Source: Clostridiales bacterium (GTDB taxonomy: Bacteria; Bacillota; Clostridia; Peptostreptococcales; Anaerovoracaceae). Taken from it: DNA of 11,475 nt. The DNA lies in NCBI GenBank assembly GCA_015258265.1, contig JABZIP010000028.1, forward strand, positions 1 to 11,475, read 5' to 3'. Below are positions 1-6,889 of this stretch, piece after piece. A program made the position numbers and the translations under genes. A model generated the notes under the pieces. That model was not told the DNA's origin, searched no databases, and was given only the letters and a program-made list of their open reading frames with translations. How positions within the stretch are numbered: position 1 is the stretch's first letter; the number at the start of each line of letters is the position of its first letter.

Positions 1-23
1 TTTCATCACATTTTACCGCTGCT

Positions 24-53
24 TAATTTTAAAATTTAAAAATGTGATATAAT
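24..53 (+). promoter_or_regulatory. Probable sigma-A promoter of ogt (extended -10)
   Basis: A perfect TATAAT lies at 48-53, preceded by TG at 45-46, giving the extended -10 form TGnTATAAT. The region 17 bases upstream (about 25-30, ATTTTA) is a poor -35 box, which is typical of extended -10 promoters. Transcription would start near 60, leaving a leader of about 65 bases before the alkyltransferase gene. The element is seen in the sequence; its activity is inferred. Confidence 0.6.
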
Positions 54-125
54 GTCCGTATGGGTTGAAATCTCTTTTAATCTTGCAATTTCAGCTTGTA
101 AAGTGTATGGGTATAAGTGAGCGTT

Positions 126-584
126 ATGGAAAGTAAGGCGGTTTACGATTCGGAAATCGGGAAAATTGAAATTACTTGCGATGAAGACGGTGTAACTTGT
201 ATTGCAATCGTACAGGAGTTGAGTAATAATTACGAGAAAACTGCGCTGGCGGACGAGGCGTATGAGCAAATCAGCGAATACTTAAACGGAAGAAGGCGAA
301 GATTTGATTTTAAATATAAGTTAATCGGTACTCAGTTTCAGCGGAAAGTATGGGAAGAATTAACGAAGATACCTTATGGTGAAACGCGCTCATACAAAGA
401 GATAGCGGAGGCGATTGGAAGTCCTGGTGCTGCACGGGCGGTCGGTATGGCTAATAATAAAAATCCTATTATGATTGCAGTGCCTTGTCATCGTGTGATT
501 GGAGCGGACGGCAAGCTGGTAGGATATGCAGCGGGACTTGCTGTTAAAAGCCACCTCTTAAAGCTGGAAGCGGATAACAAATAA
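126..584 (+). CDS. ogt: Methylated-DNA--protein-cysteine S-methyltransferase (O6-alkylguanine alkyltransferase)
   Basis: This suicide DNA-repair protein moves the alkyl group from O6-alkylguanine (or O4-alkylthymine) to its own cysteine. The acceptor motif PCHRV is plain, with Cys at residue 121 counted from the ATG. It is followed by IGADGKLVGYAAGL, the family's usual G-x-L-x-G-[YF]-x-x-G-L stretch. Upstream are SYKEIA, the helix-turn-helix arginine-finger segment ARAVGMA, and the NNKNP asparagine hinge. The length of 152 residues fits the short Ogt class that lacks an AraC-like Ada domain. I prefer the ATG at 126, which has a weak AAGTGAG six bases upstream; an in-frame GTG at 117 would add three residues. 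The gene stands alone between its own promoter and terminator and is probably not co-transcribed with the SRP operon. Ogt and Ada-C are closely related, so the symbol is by family. Confidence 0.93.
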   Translation: MESKAVYDSEIGKIEITCDEDGVTCIAIVQELSNNYEKTALADEAYEQISEYLNGRRRRFDFKYKLIGTQFQRKVWEELTKIPYGETRSYKEIAEAIGSPGAARAVGMANNKNPIMIAVPCHRVIGADGKLVGYAAGLAVKSHLLKLEADNK

Positions 585-621
585 ACATGAGCAATTTTCG
601 AAAATAAGCGAGGAAGATAAT

Positions 622-663
622 AAAAAGAGCTGACAAGAAAAAATACTTGACAGCGCTTTTTTT
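622..663 (+). terminator. Intrinsic terminator of ogt
   Basis: The left arm at 622-637 (AAAAAGAGCTGACAAG) pairs with the right arm at 646-661 (CTTGACAGCGCTTTTT). This gives 16 positions with only two mismatches (A633/A650 and A628/G655) and an 8-base A-rich loop. The run of seven T (657-663) forms the tail. The right arm contains the TTGACA box of the next promoter, so the two signals share bases. Confidence 0.75.
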
Positions 664-675
664 ATTTGATAAAAT
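647..675 (+). promoter_or_regulatory. Sigma-A promoter of the ylxM-ffh operon
   Basis: A consensus -35 TTGACA at 647-652 is followed after exactly 17 bases by TAAAAT at 670-675. TG at 667-668 adds an extended -10 element. The predicted start is near 682, giving a short leader of about 38 bases before ylxM. The match is close to ideal, so a strong constitutive promoter is expected, as suits SRP and ribosome genes. Confidence 0.85.
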
Positions 676-719
676 AGCACGGTATCAATTTTAGACGAAG
701 ATAGGAATTGGGTGGTATT

Positions 720-1073
720 GTGTCAAAGGATTTTGTAAAGCTCAGCATTTTATACGATTTTTATGAAAACCTTCTAACACAAAAACAGAGGGATGTATTT
801 TCTCTTTATTATAGTGAAAATATGTCGCTTTCTGAAATAGCTGAAGAATTTCATATCTCAAGACAAGCGGTTCACGATACTTTAAAAAATGCGGAAAGCG
901 TTTTGGGAGAGTACGAGAATGCACTTGGTCTTATAGCAAAAGCGCAAAAGCGAGAACTTCTATCTAAAAAGGCAGTCGGTCTGGTAGATGAATGTTTGCA
1001 AAATGCGAAAGGAAGCGAAGACGAGAAGAGTTTAATTGAGCTTAAAGCGACGATTGAAGCAATGGAGAGTTAG
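720..1073 (+). CDS. ylxM: YlxM-family helix-turn-helix protein, SRP-associated
   Basis: This small YlxM/p13 family protein (UPF0122) is nearly always encoded next to ffh or ftsY in Firmicutes. It has been linked to the signal recognition particle, where the streptococcal homologue modulates Ffh GTPase activity. Residues from about 20 on resemble sigma-70 region 4: LTQKQRDVFSLYYSENMSLS, then EIAEEFHISRQAVHDTL as the recognition helix pair, followed by an alpha-helical tail. The GTG at 720 is chosen because GGTGGT (711-716) sits just upstream as a ribosome binding site; the in-frame TTG at 708 has its only purine-rich stretch almost touching it. The product is 117 residues, normal for the family. 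Its TAG stop is part of the TAGGAGGT ribosome binding site of ffh, so the two genes are probably translationally coupled. Confidence 0.9.
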   Translation: MSKDFVKLSILYDFYENLLTQKQRDVFSLYYSENMSLSEIAEEFHISRQAVHDTLKNAESVLGEYENALGLIAKAQKRELLSKKAVGLVDECLQNAKGSEDEKSLIELKATIEAMES

Positions 1074-1082
1074 GAGGTACAC

Positions 1083-2432
1083 ATGGCATTTGAAAGTTTG
1101 TCGGACAAATTACAAGGCGTTTTTAAAAAGATAAAAGGAAAAGCCGTACTTTCTGAAGCTGATATTGATGAGGCAATGCGTGAAGTCAAGTTGGCGTTGC
1201 TTGAGGCGGATGTAAACTTCAAGGTTGTTAAGACATTCGTTGCAAATGTAAAGGAAAAGGCACTTGGTAGCGATGTTCTTGAGAGTTTGACACCTGCACA
1301 GCAGGTAATCAAAATTGTAAACGATGAGCTGACGGCTTTACTTGGAGGTTCTGCAAGTAAACTCACATATTCCCCTAGAGGGTTTACGGTTTTATTGATG
1401 GCGGGACTTCAAGGTAGCGGTAAAACTACATCGTGTGGAAAACTCGCCGTATATCTTAGAAAAAACGGCAAGAACCCGATGCTTTGCGCATGCGACGTTT
1501 ACAGACCTGCGGCTATAGATCAGCTGGAAATTGTCGGCAAAACGATAGGCGTACCCGTATTTACGATGAGGGAGTCAAATAAGCCTGCGGAAATTGCACA
1601 GGCGGCTGTCGAGGATGCTCAAAGGCGAGGTTATGATGTTCTCATAGTCGATACGGCAGGACGATTGCATATAGACGAAGAGCTGATGCAGGAGCTTGAA
1701 CTTATCAAGAAAACTGTTAAGCCGCATGAAATACTGCTCGTTGTGGATGCGATGACGGGACAGGATGCAGTGAATACAGCTTCGGGGTTTGACGAAAGAC
1801 TGGGAATAGACGGCGTTATCATTACAAAGCTGGACGGCGATGCAAGAGGCGGAGCGGCATTATCGGTAAAACAGGTAACCGGCAAACCTATTAAATTTGT
1901 CGGTATGGGAGAAAAGCTCGACGCGCTCGAACCGTTCTATCCGGATAGAATGGCAAGTCGAATACTCGGTATGGGAGATATGCTTTCCCTAATTGAAAAA
2001 GCGCAGGAAACTTTTGATGATGAGCAAGCGGAAGAACTTGAAAAGAAGTTAAAGAAAAATGAATTTACACTTGATGACTTTTTAGCTCAAATGGGGCAAA
2101 TCAAAAAAATGGGCGGTCTTGCGAAAATTTTTGAACTGCTTCCGGGTGTAATGCCGGGTGTTGACAAAAAGGCGATGAAAGATGTAAACATTGAGGAAGG
2201 TCAAAAGGAGTTTGCTGTAATGGAAGCTATTATACTTTCTATGACACCGGCGGAAAGAAAAAACCCGTCTATACTTAATGCGAGCAGGAGAAAGAGAATT
2301 TCACAAGGTTCCGGACAGCCGGTCAGCAAGATAAACAGTATGATGAAAAAGTATGATGAAGCCAAAAAACTTATGAAATCCGTGGCAAACGGTAAGGCAT
2401 TTAAGAATAATAAAATGTTTCGTGGTTTTTAA
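1083..2432 (+). CDS. ffh: Signal recognition particle protein Ffh (SRP54 GTPase)
   Basis: Ffh binds signal sequences emerging from the ribosome and, with SRP RNA and its receptor FtsY, delivers membrane proteins to the translocon. The helical N domain covers roughly residues 1-90. The G domain shows the P-loop GLQGSGKTT (108-116), DTAGR (190-194) and TKLDGDARGGAALS (248-261). The methionine-rich M domain begins near 297 (GMGDMLSLIEKAQ) and contains the SRP-RNA-binding helix SRRKRISQGSG (401-411), then a Met-rich helix. The length of 449 residues is typical. The start ATG follows TAGGAGGT with a four-base spacer. FtsY is not adjacent here. The SRP RNA gene is not visible in this window. Confidence 0.98.
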   Translation: MAFESLSDKLQGVFKKIKGKAVLSEADIDEAMREVKLALLEADVNFKVVKTFVANVKEKALGSDVLESLTPAQQVIKIVNDELTALLGGSASKLTYSPRGFTVLLMAGLQGSGKTTSCGKLAVYLRKNGKNPMLCACDVYRPAAIDQLEIVGKTIGVPVFTMRESNKPAEIAQAAVEDAQRRGYDVLIVDTAGRLHIDEELMQELELIKKTVKPHEILLVVDAMTGQDAVNTASGFDERLGIDGVIITKLDGDARGGAALSVKQVTGKPIKFVGMGEKLDALEPFYPDRMASRILGMGDMLSLIEKAQETFDDEQAEELEKKLKKNEFTLDDFLAQMGQIKKMGGLAKIFELLPGVMPGVDKKAMKDVNIEEGQKEFAVMEAIILSMTPAERKNPSILNASRRKRISQGSGQPVSKINSMMKKYDEAKKLMKSVANGKAFKNNKMFRGF

Positions 2433-2484
2433 ATTCAGCACTTGAGTTTAGATATATAAAAGAAAAAATTGGAGGAATTTTGAA

Positions 2485-2727
2485 ATGGTAAAAATTAGAT
2501 TAAAGAGATTGGGAGCTAACAAAAAACCTTTCTACAGAGTTGTAGTTGCAGATCAGAGAGCTTCAAGAAACGGTAGATTTATTGACGAAATCGGTACTTA
2601 CGATCCGCTTACAGATCCCGGCACTATTAAAATCGACGCTGAAAAGGCTAAAAAATGGATGCAAAACGGCGCACAACCTACACCGACAGTTAGAGCAATC
2701 ATGAAAAAGGCAGGCATATTACAGTAA
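2485..2727 (+). CDS. rpsP: 30S ribosomal protein S16
   Basis: S16 is a small-subunit protein needed for 30S assembly. The N terminus MVKIRLKRLGANKKPFYRVV and the following ASRNGRFIDEIGTYDP are signature S16 sequences. KKWMQNGAQPT in the second half matches the conserved 'W...GAqPT' region. At 80 residues it is a normal short-form S16. A GGAGG (about 2471-2475) lies upstream of the ATG with a spacer of about nine bases. The 52-base gap after ffh shows no terminator, so the gene is probably read from the ylxM promoter. Confidence 0.97.
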   Translation: MVKIRLKRLGANKKPFYRVVVADQRASRNGRFIDEIGTYDPLTDPGTIKIDAEKAKKWMQNGAQPTPTVRAIMKKAGILQ

Positions 2728-2746
2728 GAAAGAAACGGAGAATTAC

Positions 2747-2977
2747 ATGAAAGGACTTGTAGAGGTTATCGCAAAAGCTCTGGTTGATAATCCGGATGCC
2801 GTTGTTGTTGAGGAAACGGAAAAGGATGACAGTACTGTAATAGTAATCAAGGTTGCAGAATCCGATATGGGCAAGGTGATAGGAAAACAAGGCAGAATTG
2901 CAAAGGCTCTGCGCACTGTCGTAAGAGCGGCTGCGATAAAAGAAAATAAAAGAGTTATCGTTGATATACTTCAGTAG
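2747..2977 (+). CDS. khpA: KH-domain RNA-binding protein KhpA (YlqC family)
   Basis: This is a 76-residue single KH domain of the KhpA/YlqC family. In Firmicutes it pairs with KhpB (Jag/EloR), binds RNA and affects cell elongation and division. The nucleic-acid-binding GxxG loop is seen as IGKQGR (45-50), followed by the helix IAKALRTVVRAAA. The gene sits between rpsP and rimM, its standard location in Gram-positive bacteria. GGAG lies eight to eleven bases upstream of the ATG, 19 bases after the rpsP stop. It is the last gene before a stem-loop. Confidence 0.94.
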   Translation: MKGLVEVIAKALVDNPDAVVVEETEKDDSTVIVIKVAESDMGKVIGKQGRIAKALRTVVRAAAIKENKRVIVDILQ

Positions 2978-2989
2978 TTTGTTAAATGG

Positions 2990-3015
2990 AAGAGGGGTTT
3001 TTTTGCGCCCCTCTT
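2990..3015 (+). terminator. GC-rich stem-loop between khpA and rimM, probable terminator or attenuator
   Basis: AAGAGGGG (2990-2997) pairs perfectly with CCCCTCTT (3008-3015) around a 10-base loop. The loop itself holds seven T followed by GCG. The tail after the stem is only U-rich (ATTTAGTATTAT), not a clean U run. It could terminate part of the transcription after khpA, or act as a processing or stability hairpin inside a longer operon. The stem is certain; termination is inferred. Confidence 0.55.
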
Positions 3016-3088
3016 ATTTAGTATTATAAGTTCAGTTGATTTGAGCTTTTGAGAGTTTGCAATGTAATAAACGGTAGGTAAAATAGCG

Positions 3089-3595
3089 GTGTTGGAAAAG
3101 ATAGAGATAGGTAAAATCGTAAGTGCTGTTGGAATAGGCGGCGAGGTAAAGGTTTACAATTATTCGGACTACAAAGAAAGATTTTCGGAATTACAATATA
3201 TTTATTTACATGGAAGTGATGAAAAAGTAAAGATAATATCAGCAAGGTATATGAAAAATATGCCGATTTTGAAGCTGGACGGAGTATACGACAGAAATAA
3301 GGCGCAGTCGCTTAGAAACACTGCAATTTACATAGATAGCAGCCAGCTTAGAGAGCTTCCTGAAGATACGTATTATATAAAGGATATGATAGGAATGGCA
3401 GTAAGGACAACGGCAGGTGAAACTATCGGCATTCTGTCGGACGTAATCAAAGGGGCGGCCCAGGATCTATATGAAGTTAAAATGGAAAACGGAAAGACAA
3501 TTTTAATCCCTGCAGTTGGAGAGTTTATCAAAAACATAAGTTTGGACAAAAAAACAGTAGAGGTCGAGCTTATAGAGGGACTTATAGACTTATGA
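3089..3595 (+). CDS. rimM: Ribosome maturation factor RimM
   Basis: RimM is a 16S rRNA-processing factor that binds S19 and helps the 30S head mature. The N-terminal RimM beta-barrel opens with IGKIVSAVGIGGEVKVYNYS, the family signature. A C-terminal PRC-barrel starts around YYIKDMIGM and ends with GKTILIPAVGEFIKNI and a VELIEGLIDL tail. The length of 168 residues is usual. Translation starts at GTG 3089, with GGTAGG (3073-3078) about ten bases upstream; TTG at 3092 is an alternative. The stop overlaps the trmD start by four bases (ATGA at 3592-3595), indicating translational coupling with trmD, the standard partner. Confidence 0.95.
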   Translation: MLEKIEIGKIVSAVGIGGEVKVYNYSDYKERFSELQYIYLHGSDEKVKIISARYMKNMPILKLDGVYDRNKAQSLRNTAIYIDSSQLRELPEDTYYIKDMIGMAVRTTAGETIGILSDVIKGAAQDLYEVKMENGKTILIPAVGEFIKNISLDKKTVEVELIEGLIDL

Positions 3596-4344
3596 AAATA
3601 AAGATTTTAACGCTTTTTCCGGAGATGTTTCCAAATGTTTTAAAAAACAGTATACTGGGAAGAGCGGAGAAGAATAATATTATAGAATTTGAGTTTATAA
3701 ATATCAGAGATTACAGTATAGGCAATTACAAAAAGGTTGACGATTATCCGTTCGGTGGCGGAAACGGTATGGTAATGATGCCAAGGCCCGTTACAGATGC
3801 GCTAATAGCGGCAGGAGCAGAGAAGGGAAATGTAGTTTACATGTCGCCGCGCGGCGAAAAAGTTTCCGAAAGTTTGCTTCGTGAATTTGCAGATAAAGAT
3901 GAATTGACTATATTGTGCGGGCATTACGAGGGTGTTGATCAGAGGATTATTGATTATTGGCAAATGCAGGAAGTTTCGATAGGAGATTATGTATTGACAG
4001 GCGGAGAATTGCCGGCTATGGTGTTTATAGACGCTTTGGCACGCCTGTTGCCGGACGTTTTAACGAAAGAAGGAGCTTCGACCGAGGAGTCGATATATTC
4101 AGGTCTACTTGAGTATCCGCAATACACAAAACCTAGAGAATTTGAGGGGATATGCGTACCGGAAGTGTTACTTAACGGAAACCATAAATTGATAGAATTG
4201 TGGAAATTCGAGGAAGCACTGAAAATCACGAAAGAGCGTAGACCGGATTTATTTGCGACATATATCGAAAAAAATAAGAAAAATTTTACAAAAGATGAAA
4301 TAAAAATAGTAAATAATCTTGTAAATGATATTAAAAAATTGTAA
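3592..4344 (+). CDS. trmD: tRNA (guanine-N1-)-methyltransferase TrmD
   Basis: TrmD uses S-adenosylmethionine to make m1G37 in tRNAs, which prevents +1 frameshifting; it is a SPOUT-family (knotted) dimer. Visible landmarks are MKIKILTLFPEMF at the N terminus, DYPFGGGNGMVMMP (51-64), LCGHYEGVDQRI (108-119) and SIGDYVLTGGELPAM (129-143), the last two lining the cofactor knot. LLEYPQYTKP (172-181) is the tRNA-binding segment. The length of 250 residues is typical. The residue aligned by eye with catalytic Asp169 of H. influenzae/E. coli TrmD is Glu166 here (STEES rather than TEDS), which may be normal in clostridial relatives. Arg151 matches the conserved Arg154. The gene is not followed by rplS, unlike the common arrangement. 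Confidence 0.97.
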   Translation: MKIKILTLFPEMFPNVLKNSILGRAEKNNIIEFEFINIRDYSIGNYKKVDDYPFGGGNGMVMMPRPVTDALIAAGAEKGNVVYMSPRGEKVSESLLREFADKDELTILCGHYEGVDQRIIDYWQMQEVSIGDYVLTGGELPAMVFIDALARLLPDVLTKEGASTEESIYSGLLEYPQYTKPREFEGICVPEVLLNGNHKLIELWKFEEALKITKERRPDLFATYIEKNKKNFTKDEIKIVNNLVNDIKKL

Positions 4345-4360
4345 AATATAGGGGCATATT

Positions 4361-5365
4361 GTGAAAAGAAGTGTTAAATTTATAATTTCATATATTGTTT
4401 TGTTAGTAGTACTGGCAGGGATAATACAGGCATATTCGCATTTTTCGGGGGCTCTTGTGCAAACGGAAGTGCTAAAATATCAGACTATGGAGATAGCTGA
4501 CAATGTAGATTGTTATTTTGCAAGAGATGAGATTGTGCATGTGGCTCCGTCGGGGGGACAGATAAATTACTATATGAATGACGGCACTAAAATCCGAAAG
4601 GGATCGGCTGTACTTGCCATATCCAATTCATCAAAAAAATCTTCGGATGAAGAACGCGGAAAATACGACGATATTATGAAGCGTTTGCTTGCGGCAAATA
4701 CGACTACAAATTCCCTCACATCGGACATAAACGGTTGCGTGAGTTATTATATAGACGGATACGAAAATTATTTTAATCCGGCAAATTTAAAGTCGCTTAA
4801 GTATGACGAGGTTAGTAAACTCAATATTAAAATTGAAAATTTGACAAGAAAAGATTGTTTGACAGGCGAGCCGCTGTTTAAGACAGTAAGGGACAGCGGG
4901 TGGTATATTATTGCATGGGTAAAACCGGAGAGCATAGGTAATTACGAAGTAGGAAATCCGGTAAGTGTAGATTTTAGAGGTAGTGATATAACGGCTACGG
5001 TTGACAGTATTGCAGAAGACGGTCAAATGTGGCAAGTTATTTTAAAAACAAACAGGTATTACAAGGATTTTGCCGATAAAAGGCGAGTTCATGTAAAAAT
5101 AGTAACGCAGGAGTACGAGGGTATTAAAATAAAAAATTCAAGTATTGTCAATGAAGGTGGCAAAGCAGGGGTTTATATAAAGAATAAAAACGGCGATATA
5201 TTGTTCAGACCGATAAAAATCAATATGAGCGATGGGGAATACTCAATTGTTGAGGCGGGCAGATTTATAGATGAAAACGGCAAAGAAGTTTTGACGGTTG
5301 AGGTTTACGACGATATGTTGAAAGAACCGAAAAAGGAGAAAGAAAAGAAAGAAGGAGAAAAGTGA
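4361..5365 (+). CDS. Membrane-anchored HlyD-like (barrel-sandwich) protein, function unknown
   Basis: The 334-residue product has one N-terminal membrane helix (about 8-26, IISYIVLLVVLAGIIQAY) and a large extracytoplasmic part. A lipoyl-like half motif, VAPSGGQINYY followed by DGTKIRKGSAVLAI (61-87), and a second half around SDINGCVSYYIDG (121-133) suggest the barrel-sandwich hybrid of HlyD/RND adaptor proteins. Beta-rich segments follow (180-315), with a charged Lys/Glu tail (320-334). The hairpin between the two halves is short, unlike true export adaptors, and no ABC or RND transporter is nearby. It starts at GTG 4361 with AGGGG six bases upstream, 16 bases after trmD. Its stop TGA shares one base with the yggS ATG (TGATG). 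Similar genes do occur beside sepF in Clostridia, so an envelope or division role is a reasonable inference, not shown. Confidence 0.7.
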   Translation: MKRSVKFIISYIVLLVVLAGIIQAYSHFSGALVQTEVLKYQTMEIADNVDCYFARDEIVHVAPSGGQINYYMNDGTKIRKGSAVLAISNSSKKSSDEERGKYDDIMKRLLAANTTTNSLTSDINGCVSYYIDGYENYFNPANLKSLKYDEVSKLNIKIENLTRKDCLTGEPLFKTVRDSGWYIIAWVKPESIGNYEVGNPVSVDFRGSDITATVDSIAEDGQMWQVILKTNRYYKDFADKRRVHVKIVTQEYEGIKIKNSSIVNEGGKAGVYIKNKNGDILFRPIKINMSDGEYSIVEAGRFIDENGKEVLTVEVYDDMLKEPKKEKEKKEGEK

Positions 5366-6060
5366 TGTCAATAGCTGATAACATTGCGCAAATTAAAGAA
5401 AAAATTAGAGCTGCAGCAGAAAAAGCGGGTACAAATCCGGATGATATTCTTCTTGTAGCGGTAACGAAGACGAGGCCGGTTTCCGATTTGAACGAGGCGA
5501 TAGATGCCGGCATTACAGACATAGGCGAAAACAAAGTTCAGGAGATAATGGACAAATATGAGGATACAAAGCCTGTAAATTGGCATTTGATTGGACATCT
5601 GCAAACCAACAAGGTTAAGTATATAATAGACAAGGTGGCTCTTATACATTCCGTCGATTCGCTTAAACTTGCTGCGGAAATAGATAAAAGAGCAAAACAG
5701 CATGACAAGATGGTCGAGATTTTGATACAGGTAAATTCGGCAGAAGAAGAAAGTAAATTCGGGATTACAACCGAAGAAACGGAAACTCTGATTATGGAAA
5801 TATTAGAAAAATACGACAACATAAGGATTAGAGGTCTTATGTGTATAGCACCTTTTGAGGACGATCCCAAAGAGGTAAAGGTGTTTTTCGACGCTGTCAA
5901 AAAGCAATACGACGAATTTTCTAAAATTCAGCACGAAAGACTGGATTTTGCGTACCTGTCAATGGGGATGTCGCACGATTTTGAGGTAGCAATAGAGGCG
6001 GGTGCAAATTTGGTAAGAGTAGGCACTGCGATATTTGGAAATAGAAGTTATAATAGATAA
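5365..6060 (+). CDS. yggS: YggS/PLPBP-family pyridoxal phosphate homeostasis protein
   Basis: This is a PLP-binding TIM-barrel protein that resembles the alanine racemase N-terminal domain, has no known catalytic activity, and helps keep vitamin B6 and amino-acid pools in balance. The PLP lysine is Lys35 in LLVAVTKTRP. Other family motifs are IGENKVQE (53-60), WHLIGHLQTNKVKYI, HSVDS, KFGI, RGLMCIAP, LSMGMSHDFEVAI (phosphate-binding Ser203) and VRVGTAIFG. The length is 231 residues. ATG 5365 is preferred because AAGGAG (5352-5357) lies seven bases upstream; GTG 5362 would sit too close. It is coupled to the upstream HlyD-like gene and lies in front of sepF, the classic Gram-positive order (YlmE in Bacillus). 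Confidence 0.95.
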   Translation: MSIADNIAQIKEKIRAAAEKAGTNPDDILLVAVTKTRPVSDLNEAIDAGITDIGENKVQEIMDKYEDTKPVNWHLIGHLQTNKVKYIIDKVALIHSVDSLKLAAEIDKRAKQHDKMVEILIQVNSAEEESKFGITTEETETLIMEILEKYDNIRIRGLMCIAPFEDDPKEVKVFFDAVKKQYDEFSKIQHERLDFAYLSMGMSHDFEVAIEAGANLVRVGTAIFGNRSYNR

Positions 6061-6074
6061 AAGGAGAAAAAAAT

Positions 6075-6578
6075 ATGGGGGTATTTGGCAAATTTAAAGA
6101 CTTTGTAGTTGGAACAGACGATGACGATGAAGATGAGTATGATGATGAAATCGAGGTAGAAGAAATTCAACCTTTGAGAAAACCTGAATCAAAGAATTCA
6201 TTTATAAAACCTAAACCTGAAGGAACGGATCTAAATCTTCCGATGAAGGCTCTGCCGCAGACACGAAGCAATATGGGTGGGGCAGCACCTTTCAAAATGG
6301 TTGTGATAGAACCGAAAGGGTTCGAAGATTCCCCGCGTTTAGTAGACAGCTTGAAAGCCAGAAAGCCGGTTATCGTAAATTTGGAACATATTGAAAACGG
6401 TATGGCAAGAAAGATTTTTGACTTTTTGAGCGGTGCTACATATGCGCTTGGAGGAAATGTTCAAAGAGTAGGTCCTAACATATATGTGTTTACACCTGAA
6501 AATGTTGACATATCTACAAATATTGAATCAAGTGGAACGGATTTTCCCGATGTTAGCACAAAAGGACAATGGAGATAG
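6075..6578 (+). CDS. sepF: Cell division protein SepF
   Basis: SepF anchors FtsZ filaments to the membrane and organises the Z-ring in Gram-positive bacteria. The N-terminal amphipathic helix (MGVFGKFKDFVVG) is followed by a very acidic linker (residues 14-30) and a basic, proline-rich stretch to about 70. The globular SepF domain spans about 72-147. It contains FKMVVIEPKGFEDSP, KPVIVNLEHIENGMARKIFD, FLSGATYALGG and IYVFTPENVDI, all diagnostic. The length of 167 residues is usual. AAGGAG at 6061-6066 is eight bases before the ATG, right after the yggS stop. The C-terminal tail of about 20 residues past the domain is polar. Confidence 0.96.
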   Translation: MGVFGKFKDFVVGTDDDDEDEYDDEIEVEEIQPLRKPESKNSFIKPKPEGTDLNLPMKALPQTRSNMGGAAPFKMVVIEPKGFEDSPRLVDSLKARKPVIVNLEHIENGMARKIFDFLSGATYALGGNVQRVGPNIYVFTPENVDISTNIESSGTDFPDVSTKGQWR

Positions 6579-6581
6579 TTT

Positions 6582-6872
6582 ATGGGATTTATTGTAATTC
6601 GTGCTATTGCTTGGTTTGCGAATATAATCGAGCTGATGCTTATAGGAAGGGCAATACTTAGTTGGTTTGTTAATTCGGGTAATCAGACCGTATATCGTGC
6701 ATATATGTTTTTGGGGAGTTTGACAGAAATCGTTGTAGCACCTTGCCGTTTGCTTTTGCAAAAACTTAATATAAATACGGGGATGTTCGACTTTTCCGTA
6801 TTGCTTGCTTTGATTTTGGTGCAGGCAATCGAGGGTATTTTAATTAGGCTTGCTTATATTATATTTTTTTAG
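6582..6872 (+). CDS. ylmG: YggT/YlmG-family membrane protein
   Basis: This small (96-residue) membrane protein of the YggT family is found next to sepF across Gram-positive bacteria and cyanobacteria; homologues influence division and nucleoid distribution, but the molecular role is unclear. Two hydrophobic helices are seen, about 3-29 and 72-95. Family motifs are LMLIGRAILSWFV and SLTEIVVAPCRLLL, the latter corresponding to the usual 'P-x-R' turn. The start ATG lies three bases after the sepF stop, with GGAG (6571-6574) inside the sepF end, so translation is probably coupled. Confidence 0.9.
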   Translation: MGFIVIRAIAWFANIIELMLIGRAILSWFVNSGNQTVYRAYMFLGSLTEIVVAPCRLLLQKLNINTGMFDFSVLLALILVQAIEGILIRLAYIIFF

Positions 6873-6889
6873 CGTAGGAGGAAGTTAAA

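Noticed and set aside
3041..3084. Possible promoters before rimM (TTGAGC-18-TAATAA, or TTGCAA-16-TAAAAT)
   Set aside because: The boxes are weak, and the predicted start points fall within or after the ribosome binding site of the GTG start, so neither fits well. rimM may be read from upstream.
4319..4347. Possible promoter TTGTAA-17-TAAAAT at the end of trmD
   Set aside because: It would start transcription about seven bases before the GTG of the next gene, inside or past its ribosome binding site. Such boxes are expected by chance in this A/T-rich end of trmD.
5538..5900. Minus-strand open frame inside yggS (120 codons)
   Set aside because: It is fully within a clearly recognised YggS gene, with no start signal and no recognisable motifs.
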